DNA of 64,000 nucleotides. Origin: Prorocentrum cordatum (lineage: Eukaryota; Sar; Dinophyceae; Prorocentrales; Prorocentraceae). A program made the translations under genes and the position numbers. The notes under the pieces were generated by a model that worked only from the letters and a program-made list of their open reading frames with translations, was not told the origin of the DNA and ran no database searches. Positions 30,128-41,300 of this stretch are shown here, one piece after another (position 1 is the stretch's first letter; every line of letters starts with the position of its first letter). The stretch is taken from NCBI GenBank assembly GCA_963575745.1, contig CAUYUJ010019937.1, positions 174,562 to 238,561 of the forward strand, in the 5' to 3' direction.

Positions 30128-31078
30128 ATGGCCTGGCGCGGCCAGGATGAGCCACCCGAGCTGTGTAAGTTCGCGGGTTCCGATGTGGAGGTAGTTACTC
30201 CATACCTTGGGAAACGCGAGGGATACTGGAAGTGTCTCGCGTGCGACAAGTGGCTACAGAACGCGCAGCACCTGGTCAACTCTTCTCACTTGGACAAGGC
30301 TAAAACGTGGTGCTATGGAACTTCCACTGGCCCCGTTCGCAGGACGGCACGCGCAGGTGATCTGATTTGGGAATCCCGCAGAGTCAATCAGAGATATTGG
30401 ACTGATTCTCCTCCGACCGACGACGAACCCCCGATCTGGTCAAGTCAGAAATGGCAGCACGACGGCGGAGGACACCAAGTACAGCATGGAGGCGGCAACG
30501 CAGTACAGCAAGGACATCAGGGAAACGCAAGCGGAGTACATCACGGACAGAAAGGACATGGAGCAGTGCCAGTTTTCCAGATGGGGAAAGGGTCCGGCAC
30601 AGTCGCGTCGCAAGTCGCATTGCCGCCAGGATTGCCGAGCAGCTCAGGTGAGTTGCAAGAGTCACCTCGCTGGTCATTGGCCAACTCCGTGGCGCACCTG
30701 AAGACCTTGCAGGAGGACACTTTGATCCCGATGGCCAAGACCATGGAGATGCTGAAGAACACTCACGAGGATGTGGTGGCCCCAGCGATCACAGAAGCGC
30801 AGGAACAGCAGGAGGAGATGATGGCCAAGATAATCAACATCGAGACCATGCAGACCAGCATGCGCGAGGAGATGGTGAGCAAGATCATTGGCATCGAGTC
30901 AGATATGAAAGAGATGAAGGATAAGATTGGCGTCATCGAATCTTTGTTGAACTCACAGTGTCTTCGTGGCCCTCGTCGTCCAGCACCTGGATTGAACAGT
31001 TCGTCCAGCACAGGGTCTTTGTTGCCGGCGTCGGTGACCCCGTTTGCGGGCGCCACGCAGCCATTGCCTCAGCAGTAG
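30128..31078 (+). CDS. zinc-finger/coiled-coil protein, copy 1
   Basis: 316 codons from ATG in GGCCATGGCC; the frame is open upstream without an ATG. Near the N terminus EGYWKCLACDKW, QHLVNSSH gives Cys36-x2-Cys39-x8-His48-x5-His54, similar to short matrin/U1-type fingers that bind RNA or nucleic acid. A Gly/His/Gln-rich low-complexity region follows (about 110-155), then a helical coiled-coil section (about 205-285: repeated EMMAKIINIETMQTSMREEM-like heptads) and a Ser/Pro-rich tail. The nucleic-acid role is inferred. Zinc finger plus coiled coil also occurs in retrotransposon ORF1 proteins, so a transposon origin is possible, but no polymerase lies nearby. It is almost identical to the copy at 36287. 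Confidence 0.65.
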   Translation: MAWRGQDEPPELCKFAGSDVEVVTPYLGKREGYWKCLACDKWLQNAQHLVNSSHLDKAKTWCYGTSTGPVRRTARAGDLIWESRRVNQRYWTDSPPTDDEPPIWSSQKWQHDGGGHQVQHGGGNAVQQGHQGNASGVHHGQKGHGAVPVFQMGKGSGTVASQVALPPGLPSSSGELQESPRWSLANSVAHLKTLQEDTLIPMAKTMEMLKNTHEDVVAPAITEAQEQQEEMMAKIINIETMQTSMREEMVSKIIGIESDMKEMKDKIGVIESLLNSQCLRGPRRPAPGLNSSSSTGSLLPASVTPFAGATQPLPQQ

Positions 31079-31611
31079 GTCAGTGTAGTAGTCATGCAGG
31101 TATTCTGGAGGTGCATGTGAAGTGTAATCATGATGATGACGATGACGGTTGATGGCGGTGACCCCAGCTCAGCAGTTTTTTTGTTCTCAGCACGTTGCAA
31201 ACAGCAGCATGCATTGAGCATCTTGCCTGGCCTCATGGCTGGGCCCGTCCATAAGCGGCCAGGCGGGTGTGACAGTCTGCCGATCTTGATTCTGGTGAAA
31301 AGCTTCTATGGCAATACATGTTTGTATCCTGGAGTGACGTCGGTGTAGCAGATATTATCTCTTTGGGTCACTTTTGGGGAGCCTTTGGGTCGTCTTGGAC
31401 TGGCTCGCGGCACGCCCGCAGACATCACAAGTGTGCTCCCACGCTTCACATTTCAGCTTCAGTTGTTGATCGTCAGACATTTTTGTATCGAGGCGTTCGT
31501 GCTGCAGACCCAGCGGTCAGCACAGCTGCACGTGGAGGATCGCCCTTGTACTTCGTTTTACCAGTCACCACCACCGCAGCTTCTGTACTGTAACTTGTCA
31601 CTTGTCAGCCA
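31079..31611. other. intergenic between the two duplicated genes
   Basis: Contains GATGATGACGATGACGG near 31130 and no gene. The duplicate is at 37238-37770. Confidence 0.4.
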
Positions 31612-32247
31612 ATGTCCAGGAAGCGTGGCGATCCCTCTGCCATTCTCCAGACGCCTCCTGCGAAAGCTGCCAGGTGCGGTCGAGCGTCATCTGAGGCGTG
31701 CTTCTCCGTGGCTACAGCGTCCAATGCAGGGTCGGCCAGAGGCAGCGCCAAGAGTTCTGAGGTGAAGGGCGTCAAGAAGGGCGTCTTGAAACGCAAGCCC
31801 GACCAGCCCATGAAGCTTTCACAGGCTTTTCGCGCGGCAGCAAAGCAAGGTATCAAGCTCCTGGGCTCCGTCAAGTGCATGCGCAAGTCCTGCTCCACAA
31901 CGCCAGACAAGGTCGAGAAGTGGGGCGCTTACGAAGAGAGTAAAGCCAAAGATGGGACCTGGCTCTCGAAACCCACAGGGCCCATCTGCGGAGACTGCCA
32001 AGACCACTGCTGGTTTGGGTACGAGAACGTAGGTACACCGCAGGAAGTGCTCCAGAAGTGCAGCGGTGATAAGGACTTCGACACTGACTTCTCCATTTCG
32101 CTTCGCTTGAGGAAGAAACGCCTGCAGCTTTTCTACCCGTCCAACGTGTGCCGCAGTGAGAAGCGTTCCTTCAAGGCCATCTCGCGGCATCGAGGTCTCC
32201 AGCCAAGCCGTTGGTCGTGTAAAGGGCGCGTTGCTCGGCAACCATGA
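31612..32247 (+). pseudogene. truncated 5' copy of the 37771 gene
   Basis: The first about 196 codons match the gene at 37771 apart from isolated substitutions (for example CSGDKD here, CNGDKD there). At about 32200 the duplication junction replaces the rest with an unrelated tail of about 15 codons ending in TGA. The Cys pairs are retained, but everything downstream, including the coiled-coil and later exons, is lost. It is best read as a by-product of the tandem duplication. It could still be transcribed, because the upstream sequence is duplicated too. Confidence 0.8.
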
Positions 32248-35200
32248 CCATTCAGCAAGCCTTTGCCGCTGCGCTACAGGACGAGGGGCAGGCCGCTGAG
32301 TTCGAGAAGTTTCGCGTCATTCAGCTCCGATGGGCAGCCTTCCGACGTCCGAGATGTTGTTTGGCGTTTCCGCTCAGGGAGGGATGGAGATGTTGTTCTC
32401 TCAATGGTAAGGATTACTCACTGCCTAATTGAAGATGGAATGTGAAGGGCTCATCTCACCTCGCTGCACTTTGCGCAATGCTCCGTCGCCCGACCAGCGG
32501 AGCGCGCCTCCGCCGCGAGAGCCCCCCCACCCACCACTCCGTTCCATCTGTCGGCGCTTCTCCGAGCGAGGGTGGACAGAAGGGCGCGCCCTTCCGCTCC
32601 TCAGCACGCAGCGACCTTTCAACGAGGGCGTAGCAGAGGGGCGGAAGGAAGGTGCCCAAGAGCGCGACGCCTTCCTTTATGGACACTGCGCCTGATGGTG
32701 GCCGCGATGGCGGGGGAGCACGCGCACGCGCGGCAGGCAATGGGCGAGAGCTTTGGCGAGCGGTGTCGCTCGTCTCATCTCTCCAGCATGTGCGGGGGGC
32801 GGGCCAGTGATAGCATGGGTGCAGCGTCGCTTCCAGGGGCTGCGATGGTTTGCGCGCGTCGCGCCTGCCGCGCGCAAAGGGCGGCCTCGGGCGCCTCGCC
32901 CGACTGTGCGCGTGCATCTGCGGCGCCACGTGCCCGCGCTCATTATCCATCAGCGGTGCACTGTGCGTAACAGATGGGCCCGCCTTTGGCCAGTTGCAGG
33001 CCATCGCTGGCCCAGTTTGCCTGACTCAGGTAGGCGTATTGAGGCCACAGCCGCTCCGATCGCCAGTGGTCGGCCGACCAATGGGGCCACCGCCCGCTCC
33101 GATCGCCAGGGATCGACCGACCAATGGGGGCACCGCCCGCTCCCATCACCAGCGATCGGCCGACCAAGGGGGGCTCCGCCCGCCCCCATCACCAGGGATC
33201 GACCGGTGGTCGGGGCAAAATCGCTGCCCGATTTCCATCCGAAAAAAAAATGGAAAATCCGATAAACAAATGGAAATTTCCATTTAACAATGGAAAATCC
33301 GTTTTTTTTTTTTTTTTCCGAATTCCTGAGCGGCCCATGTTGAAATCGATAATTTTTCCCTTAGGCATTTTTCAGCCCAGGCAACTGCCGATTTTTTTTC
33401 CCTTCGGCATTTTTCAGCCCAGGTCACTGGCGATCGCAGCGTGGTCTAAGTATAACACAACACAGCTTACCAGAAAAAGTGCTCCGAAAACGTCAATCCA
33501 CCCCCCCCCCCGCGCCGCGCCGCGCGCGGGCGCCGCGGGTTGCGCCCGTGAGCGGACCATATCTGCTCGTCAGATAGCGACATCGGTGTGAATAGGCTGG
33601 GTGCTCTGCCACCAGGCAGTGTATACGCAGGCAATTGCGCGCGTAGGGTTGGGTGTCGGGAGCGGTGGTGGTGGTGGTGGGGGTGGGTGGGGGAGTGGCG
33701 CGGTCTGGGGGCGTGGGGGGCGGCGCGGGCGCGGGTGGAGCGCGGGGGGAGTGCGTGCGGGGGGTGGGGTGGGAGAGGCGCGGCCCACGAGCGTACCGCT
33801 AGACTTTAAACGTTGTACTTCGCGCCCCTCGGGGTTTCGCGCCGAGGTGCCGAGGGCCGCGCGCAGTACGTCGCGCCTCACGGGGGCTTCGCGCCCAGGC
33901 GCTAAGGGCGCCGAGGGCCGCAGCGCTCTACATCGCGCCCCTCGGGGGCTTCGCGCCGAAGCGCCGCGGGCCGCGACGCACCGCTATACAGGGTACTTCG
34001 CGCTCCTCGGGGGTTCGCGCCGAGGTGCCGAGGGCCGCGAAGCACCGCTAAACGCTTTACATCGCGCCTTTCGGGGGCTGCGAGCCGAGGCGCCGAGGGC
34101 CGCGAAGTACCGCTAGCCGCTCCCGAGTCACGCCCCAAGCCACCCCCGCGCCACCACCAAGCCACCTCCAAGCCACCCCAAGCCACCCCAACCAAGCCAC
34201 CACCAAGCCACCCCAAAGCCACCCCAAGCCACCCCCACGCCACCCCGAGGCCACCACCAAACCACCACCCCCAGCCACCCCCAAGCCTCCTCCAAGCCAC
34301 ACCGAGCCACCACCAAGCCACCTCCAAACCACCCCCAAGCCCCCCCCCCCCCAAGCTCTTAGGATTTAGGAACCCTGAAGTTTCCTCAGGACTCTTAAGG
34401 GACCACTTAGAGCCTGGAACTATTTGGGGCCAATGAATTAGGAAATCTTAGGTTCCTTAAGGCCCCTGTGAATTCTGTTGGAGCTGTCAGGCGCACTTGG
34501 GAAGTTTTAGGAGTCGTTGGGGAGCCTTAGGAATCTTCTGGGCCCATCAGGAACCCCTAGGAACATGCAGGAACCGCAGGGATACGTAGGAATTCTTAAG
34601 ACGTCTCAGGGGCCCAGAGAAGTTTTTAGGACCTTTAAGCTTCCTCAGGAATCCTTTAGACCTTGTTTGGGTCCCCGAGGAATCCTTAACAATCCTGAGG
34701 AATGTTTTGGAACTTTTCGGCGCCCATGGTAATCGCTAGGATCCTGGGTGTCCCCAGGCATCATCTGGAACCCGTTGGGCGCCTTTGGACCTTAGAACTT
34801 AGAAGCCGTAGGGCTCCGCATAATTTCTGAAGGGCTCCTCAAGATCATGGTGCGCCTTCTATTATAAATAATACTGCTTAGGGTCACCTGAAGCATCCTT
34901 CGGACTCTGTGGGTTCCGCATGGATCCTTATATAGATATAGAAGCCGTAGGACTCCTGCGGGGCTTTTAGGCATCCTTAGGCATCCTTAGGAATCCTTCC
35001 AGAGTCTTGGGGGTCTTCAGGACTTCGTAGGAGTTCCTCAAGGTCTTTGGGGATCCTCAGGAATCCGTGGTAGCCCTTTTGAAGCCTTAGGATCCCTTAC
35101 GGCTACTGACAAATATGAAAAGCGCGTTTGTAATAATTTCCTTGCTCCTTAGGAATCCCATGGGGTCCTCGGTCCTCAGGAGTCTGCACTTCGCTTGAAG

Positions 35201-38200
35201 AATGGAGAGAAATCCTTACGAACCCTTACGGATTCGGGGGGCTTCGGCATAATCCTCATGAGGCCCCAGGAAGCTTTCAGGAATCCTTGAAAATCCGATT
35301 GGGTCATCAGGGTTCCTTTGTAATATGTAGGAATATGTCAGGATTTTTCAGGGTACCTAAGGAATCCTAAAGGACACTTCGGGATGACAGATGGGCAACG
35401 GGCGTTGTGGAAGAGCGCCGCATCTGATCATTCACATATGCGTAAATACGCTGAACGTGCTCTGGTTGGTCGGAGCGACCGAGGGCTCATGTTTGAATTC
35501 GAACCGTCCTCAATGCCTAGGTAGGACGTTGACCCCTTTAGGTTTGTTTGTGGGTCTCCTCCTTGTTGCCTTGTGTGACCACCACCTCTGGGCCTCGCCG
35601 TCAAGGCGCCTCCCTCTGGCTTTCCCCACCAGAGATCCCCAAACGAGTTGCCAACGGGCGGGAGCCAAGCTTTGAATATGTGGCGCCCTCTATGTCTAGA
35701 GCATAGGATGTGGACCCCTTGGAACTTGCTTTGTGGGCCTCCTCATTGGTGCCTTGTGTGGCCCCCACCTGTAGCTGTAGGCCTTGCCGTCAAGGCGCCT
35801 CCCTCTTGGTTTCCTCATCATGAGGTCACCTAAGGAGTGTCCAGTGTGCGGGAGCCAAGTTTTGAAAATGAGCCGCCCTCTATGATGTGGGCCCCTTGTT
35901 TTGTTTGTGGGCTTTTTCTTTGTTGTCTAGTGTGGCCCCACATATGGGCCTTGCCGTCAAGGCTCCTCCCTCTGGGTCCCTCCTCCAAATGCCCCCTAAG
36001 TAGTTGCCAGCGGGTGGGGGGCAATATTTGAAGATGTGCCTCCCTCTATGCCCAGGAAGTGGGCCCCACTGTCTCTTCTGTGGGCCTCGTCCTCGTTGCC
36101 CTGCGTGACCAAAGTAAGATAGTGAGATCGATAACGACGCAGTGAGAGCGACATTGAGATCGATTGCATAATCGTACCTCGCGCTTCGCGGCCTGAGCCG
36201 ATGATCGGCGACGCGAGCTCATTCAGCGTTTTGGGTTCTGTTTCCAAGAAACTGTGCCCACGCGCCAACCCGCGCAGCCGTTGGCCATGGCCTGGCGCGG
36301 CCAGGATGAGCCACCCGAGCTGTGTAAGTTCGCGGGTTCCGATGTGGAGGTAGTTACTCCATACCTTGGGAAACGCGAGGGATACTGGAAGTGTCTCGCG
36401 TGCGACAAGTGGCTACAGAACGCGCAGCACCTGGTCAACTCTTCTCACTTGGACAAGGCTAAAACGTGGTGCTATGGAACTTCCACTGGCCCCGTTCGCA
36501 GGACGGCACGCGCAGGTGATCTGATTTGGGAATCCCGCAGGGTCAATCAGAGATATTGGACTGATTCTCCTCCGACCGACGACGAACCCCCGATCTGGTC
36601 AAGTCAGAAATGGCAGCACGACGGCGGAGGGCACCAAGTACAGCATGGAGGCGGCAACGCAGTACAGCAAGGACATCAGGGAAACGCAAGCGGAGTACAT
36701 CACGGACAGAAAGGACATGGAGCAGTGCCAGTTTTCCAGATGGGGAAAGGGTCCGACACAGTCGCGTCGCAAGTCGCATTGCCGCCAGGATTGCCGAGCA
36801 GCTCAGGTGAGTTGCAAGAGTCACCTCGCTGGTCATTGGCCAACTCCGTGGCGCACCTGAAGACCTTGCAGGAGGACACTTTGATCCCGATGGCCAAGAC
36901 CATGGAGATGCTGAAGAACACTCACGAGGATGTGGTGGCCCCAGCGATCACAGAAGCGCAGGAACAGCAGGAGGAGATGATGGCCAAGATAATCAACATC
37001 GAGACCATGCAGACCAGCATGCGCGAGGAGATGGTGAGCAAGATCATTGGCATCGAGTCAGATTTGAAAGAGATGAAGGATAAGATTGGCGTCATCGAAT
37101 CTTTGTTGAACTCACAGTGTCTTCGTGGCCCTCGTCGTCCAGCACCTGGATTGAACAGTTCGTCCAGCACAGGGTCTTTGTTGCCGGCGTCGGTGACCCC
37201 GTTTGCGGGCGCCACGCAGCCATTGCCTCAGCAGTAGGTCAGTGTAGTAGTCATGCAGGTATTCTGGAGGTGCATGTGAAGTGTAATCATGATGATGACG
37301 ATGACGGCTGATGGCGGTGACCCCAGCTCAGCAGTTTTTTTGTTTTCAGCACGTTGCAAACAGCAGCATGCATTGAGCATCTTGCCTGGCCTCATGGCTG
37401 GGCCCGCCCATAAGCGGCCAGGCGGGTGTGACAGTCTGCCGATCTTGATTCTGGTGAAAAGCTTCTATGGCAATACATGTTTGTATCCTGGAGTGACGTC
37501 GGTGTAGCAGATATGATCTCTTTGGGTCACTTTTGGGGAGCCTTTGGGTCGTCTTGGACTGGCTCGCGGCACGCCCGCAGACATCACAAGTGTGCTCCCA
37601 CGCTTCACATTTCAGCTTCAGTTGTTGATCGTCAGACATTTTTGCATCGAGGCGTTCGTGCTGCAGACCCAGCGGTCAGCACAGCTGCACGTGGAGGATC
37701 GCCCTTGTACTTCGTTTTACCAGTCACCACCACCGCAGCTTCTGTACTGTAACTTGTCACTTGTCAGCCAATGTCCAGGAAGCGTGGCGATCCCTCTGCC
37801 ATTCTCCAGACGCCTCCTGCGAAAGCTGCCAGGTGCGGTCGAGCGTCATCTGAGGCGTGCTTCTCCGTGGCTACAGCGTCCAATGCAGGGTCGGCCAGAG
37901 GCAGCGCCAAGAGTTCTGAGGTGAAAGGCGTCAAGAAGGGCGTCTTGAAACGTAAGCCCGACCAGCCCATGAAGCTTTCACAGGCTTTTCGCGCGGCAGC
38001 AAAGCAAGGTATCAAGCTCCTGGGCTCCGTCAAGTGCATGCGCAAGTCCTGCTCCACAACGCCAGACAAGGTCGAGAAGTGGGGCGCTTACGAAGAGAGT
38101 AAAGCCAAAGATGGGACCTGGCTCTCGAAACCCACAGGGCCCATCTGCGGAGACTGCCAAGACCACTGCTGGTTTGGGTACGAGAACGTAGGTACACCGC

Positions 38201-38359
38201 AGGAAGTGCTCCAGAAGTGCAACGGTGATAAGGACTTCGACACTGACTTCTCCATTTCGCTTCGCTTGAGGAAGAAACGCCTGCAGCTTTTCTACCCGTC
38301 CAACGTGTGCCGCAGTGAGAAGCGTTCCTTCAAGGCCATCTCGCGGTATCGAGGTCTCC
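32202..38359. repeat. 6.15-kb tandem duplication, unit 2
   Basis: Second unit. It carries the same internal repeats as unit 1 (33053-33215, 33655-33790, 33810-34117, 34130-34352, 34357-35384 and 35504-36114) and the same two gene starts. Its right end continues into the complete gene, so unit 2 lies next to the ancestral right flank. Confidence 0.95.
36287..37237 (+). CDS. zinc-finger/coiled-coil protein, copy 2
   Basis: 316 codons, with start and architecture as the 30128 copy. Visible differences are single substitutions such as GKGSD here against GKGSG, and IESDL against IESDM in the coiled coil. The frame has stayed open in both copies, and the zinc ligands Cys36, Cys39, His48 and His54 are intact in both. 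It lies 533 bases upstream of the complete multi-exon gene at 37771, and the same spacing is kept in unit 1. Confidence 0.65.
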   Translation: MAWRGQDEPPELCKFAGSDVEVVTPYLGKREGYWKCLACDKWLQNAQHLVNSSHLDKAKTWCYGTSTGPVRRTARAGDLIWESRRVNQRYWTDSPPTDDEPPIWSSQKWQHDGGGHQVQHGGGNAVQQGHQGNASGVHHGQKGHGAVPVFQMGKGSDTVASQVALPPGLPSSSGELQESPRWSLANSVAHLKTLQEDTLIPMAKTMEMLKNTHEDVVAPAITEAQEQQEEMMAKIINIETMQTSMREEMVSKIIGIESDLKEMKDKIGVIESLLNSQCLRGPRRPAPGLNSSSSTGSLLPASVTPFAGATQPLPQQ

Positions 38360-41300
38360 GCCCAACCGAGTTCGAACGGATCTTCAAGAAATCCCCTGTC
38401 GAGGCGGGTCGTAAACTTCAGGACTTGTTTGACCCCCACACGAACGAGAAGTGCAAGGGCGTGCTGCTGAAGGACAGCACGCAGATCGACCCGTCTATTG
38501 GCATCGAGTACGAGATGAGCTTTGAAATCGAGACGAGCGAGACAGAGTTCAAGCTCCACCATTCGCAGCAGCGGCGACAGGCCCAGGCTCGCGAGTACTT
38601 CGATGAGATGAATCGCCCATCAGGCCTCGAGTGCGATGAGGCCAGGAAGCTCCGCCTTTGCTCCGACACGCACGAGGATATCAAGGCCCACATCGAGGCT
38701 GGAGGAGTCGAAGTGCCTGCAGAGGAAGATGAGGACCTTGCAGGAGATGATGACCAACAGGATGAGGATGATGCGGTTCCTGGCGCCGCCAAGAGCGAGG
38801 CTGGCGGCGAGGGGTCCATCGCGCAGTCGCCTGCGATCAGGGGCTTCTCGAACCAGCTCGTGGTAGACAACGTCGCGATTTACACGGTGAAGAAGGTAGC
38901 GACGGCGGTCTCAAAGGGCGCACCTTTGCCCCTCAAGTCAAGCATTGGTCGGGATTTGGCATCCTCCCAACCCTCTTCTCCCTCCCCATCCTTCCTCTCC
39001 TCCTCCGAGTGATCCTTCTCCTCCTCCTCCACTTGTTCCTTCTCCTCTTCCTGATGTCACCTCCTCTCATCCTCCTTCTACTCGTTCACCCCCTTCTAAG
39101 TACTACTCTCCTCCTCCTCCTCCACCCCCTGCCTCCTCCTCATTCCCCCGATCAAGCTTCACCTGAGGGGCAATTGGATCGCCCTGAAGGTTCACATGGC
39201 GCTTGGCGCCGAGCAGCTGCAGGCGTTTGACGACGCCGCGTCGGAAACTGGTTTAGGACAAAAGGCGGACAGTGCAACCGCGCGGATCGACGGCATCAAC
39301 CTCGCCGTGATTGCAGCAGGTGCAAAGCGTTTCGGGCACAGGCGCGTCAGGATGGAGAAGCTGCGCGACGAGATGTCGAGCAGCGACAACAAGAACAAGC
39401 GGATTGATGCTGCTCGCTTCACTAAGCGGCTGGAGCTCGCAGATATCGCCGAGGATTGCTCCAAGGTGGAAAACATCATGGCCTGGGAGAAGCAAGTCCT
39501 AGAGAAGAAGATTCAAGATTTGGTGGCTGCGGACATGAACTTCCCTGTGACGTTGGCTGGGAACCTGGTGGCCAGGGAGCTGCGGGAGATCGGCGAGCAG
39601 GTCGTCGCGGATGGGGTCAACATCGAGGACTTTTTCCGCGTCGGCCTGCCGTGGGACGTCTCGGCGGTGGATGCGGAGGCCCATTGCCAGTCTAGTCACT
39701 AGTCGTCCAGTCTTGCGTTGGAAGAGGAGGAAGAAGATGATGGCGAGGAGGAGGACCAGGGTGACCAGAGAACGAGGAGAGGGGGAGGTGGAGGAGGATG
39801 CAGGGGAGGAGCAGAATGAGGAGGAGGAGGAGGAGGATGTGGAGGAGGGAGGAGAGCGAGGAGGAGGTGCGCCTGCCGTTGTCAACTGTCATTGGCCGTG
39901 GTCGTCATCAGGCCGACGACGTGGAGGACCAGCCCATCGACCAAGACTCGGAGTTCAACCCTCTGCACCCTATGGCATTCATGATCCCGTCCGGGACGGG
40001 AGTCGTTACTACGAACTTCGAGAAGTGGTGTTTCACTTATTTCATCGCGCCGATTGCGCGTGCCACCGACAACAACACCCAGCAGAAGATGATGGACATT
40101 CTTGCAGAAGGAGAAAAGCACATGTTGAACCAGCCCTCAGATACCGATGAGGCTATCGTGAACTCTATTTCTGAAGTGGTGAAATCTTCGCGCGCGATTC
40201 GGAGCCTCTTGGCCCCACAGAATGCAATGCTGGCCAAGGCGCTTGAGGCAGTCTCGGCGGCCACGGCAACAGATACTTCAGGAGGAACTTGGCAGGGCGT
40301 CGCCCACAACACCTGGGCTCTGCTGAAGGACCTGTCGTACTTCAAAGTTTACATCGTCTCTTTCCGTATGACCAGGGCCACGCACGCTGACAGCGCGTTG
40401 AAGATGGCAGAGCACCTGGACAATATCAACTTGTGCCCCACCGAAGTCGGCAAGGTCGAGGGGCACGCGAGGGCCTTGGCGGATTTCTCCACCATCAAGA
40501 AAAACACGCGCGCAGGAGATTCGGCCTGTCCATGGGGGGCTCAGTCAGTAGGGTCGTAAGGGAACTTTGGGCCTGATTCGTCTAGCGTTCGGTGCCTGCT
40601 CAGCCTCTTGTGAGTCCAGAGACCTCAGCAAGTCCAGCTCTTGGAAATTCCAGGGATACCAGCAAATCCAGTCTTATGAGCTTCGCAGTTCCATGTAAAG
40701 CTTTTGGGTGATCCAACGCCATAACATTGCATCGTCTGGCCTAGCCCAGCGCATGGGGGCTTTTTCGGTAAGAGTGAGCGCGTTTTCGTTTCTTGATGTG
40801 CGCCTTTGGTCCCCTCCTGTTCTTTGTGGTGTATGTTTTTGATTGGAGGTTATCTTGCAGCCCAGCAAACGGGGTCCCACACTGTCCAAAACGAAGCAAT
40901 GGACGGATGAGGGGGTGACAGATTGGGTTTTGGAAGACAGCGTAATCGCAGAGCCCCCATACAGCCTCAGAGTTCCCATGGGACGGACCGTGGAGGGACT
41001 GTGTCTCAGTGGGAGTCTACGTTGTCCAGCATTGCCGACCGGGGGGCGCAACTTCTGAGCAGCGTGCAGAAGGGCGAGTCGCAGGAGTACAACCTCAACA
41101 GCGTCCCATCTTTGCAGGGCACGATGCACGTCGTGGATACTTACAGGCTGTTCTTCGATGCCTTGCGGAAATCGGGGTTGAAGATGAAGGCGTCTTGGGA
41201 TGCAGCCGCAGAGATGACGCACGATAGTGGGGCACGCGCTGGCGCAGCGATGTCCCGTGAGATGTTGAAGCCGTTCATGAACAAGGTAAAGGGTAGTGAT

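Larger units (their letters stand above)
26049..32201. repeat. 6.15-kb tandem duplication, unit 1
   Basis: Near-identical, base for base, to 32202-38359 with scattered substitutions and 1-5-bp indels. The left end lies inside a dispersed repeat (GCCAAGCCGTTGG). The right end cuts the gene at 31612. The junction at about 32200 joins GGTCTCC to GCCAAGCCG, with only the short similarity GCC(C)AA between the original ends, which suggests a microhomology or template-switch junction. Confidence 0.95.
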
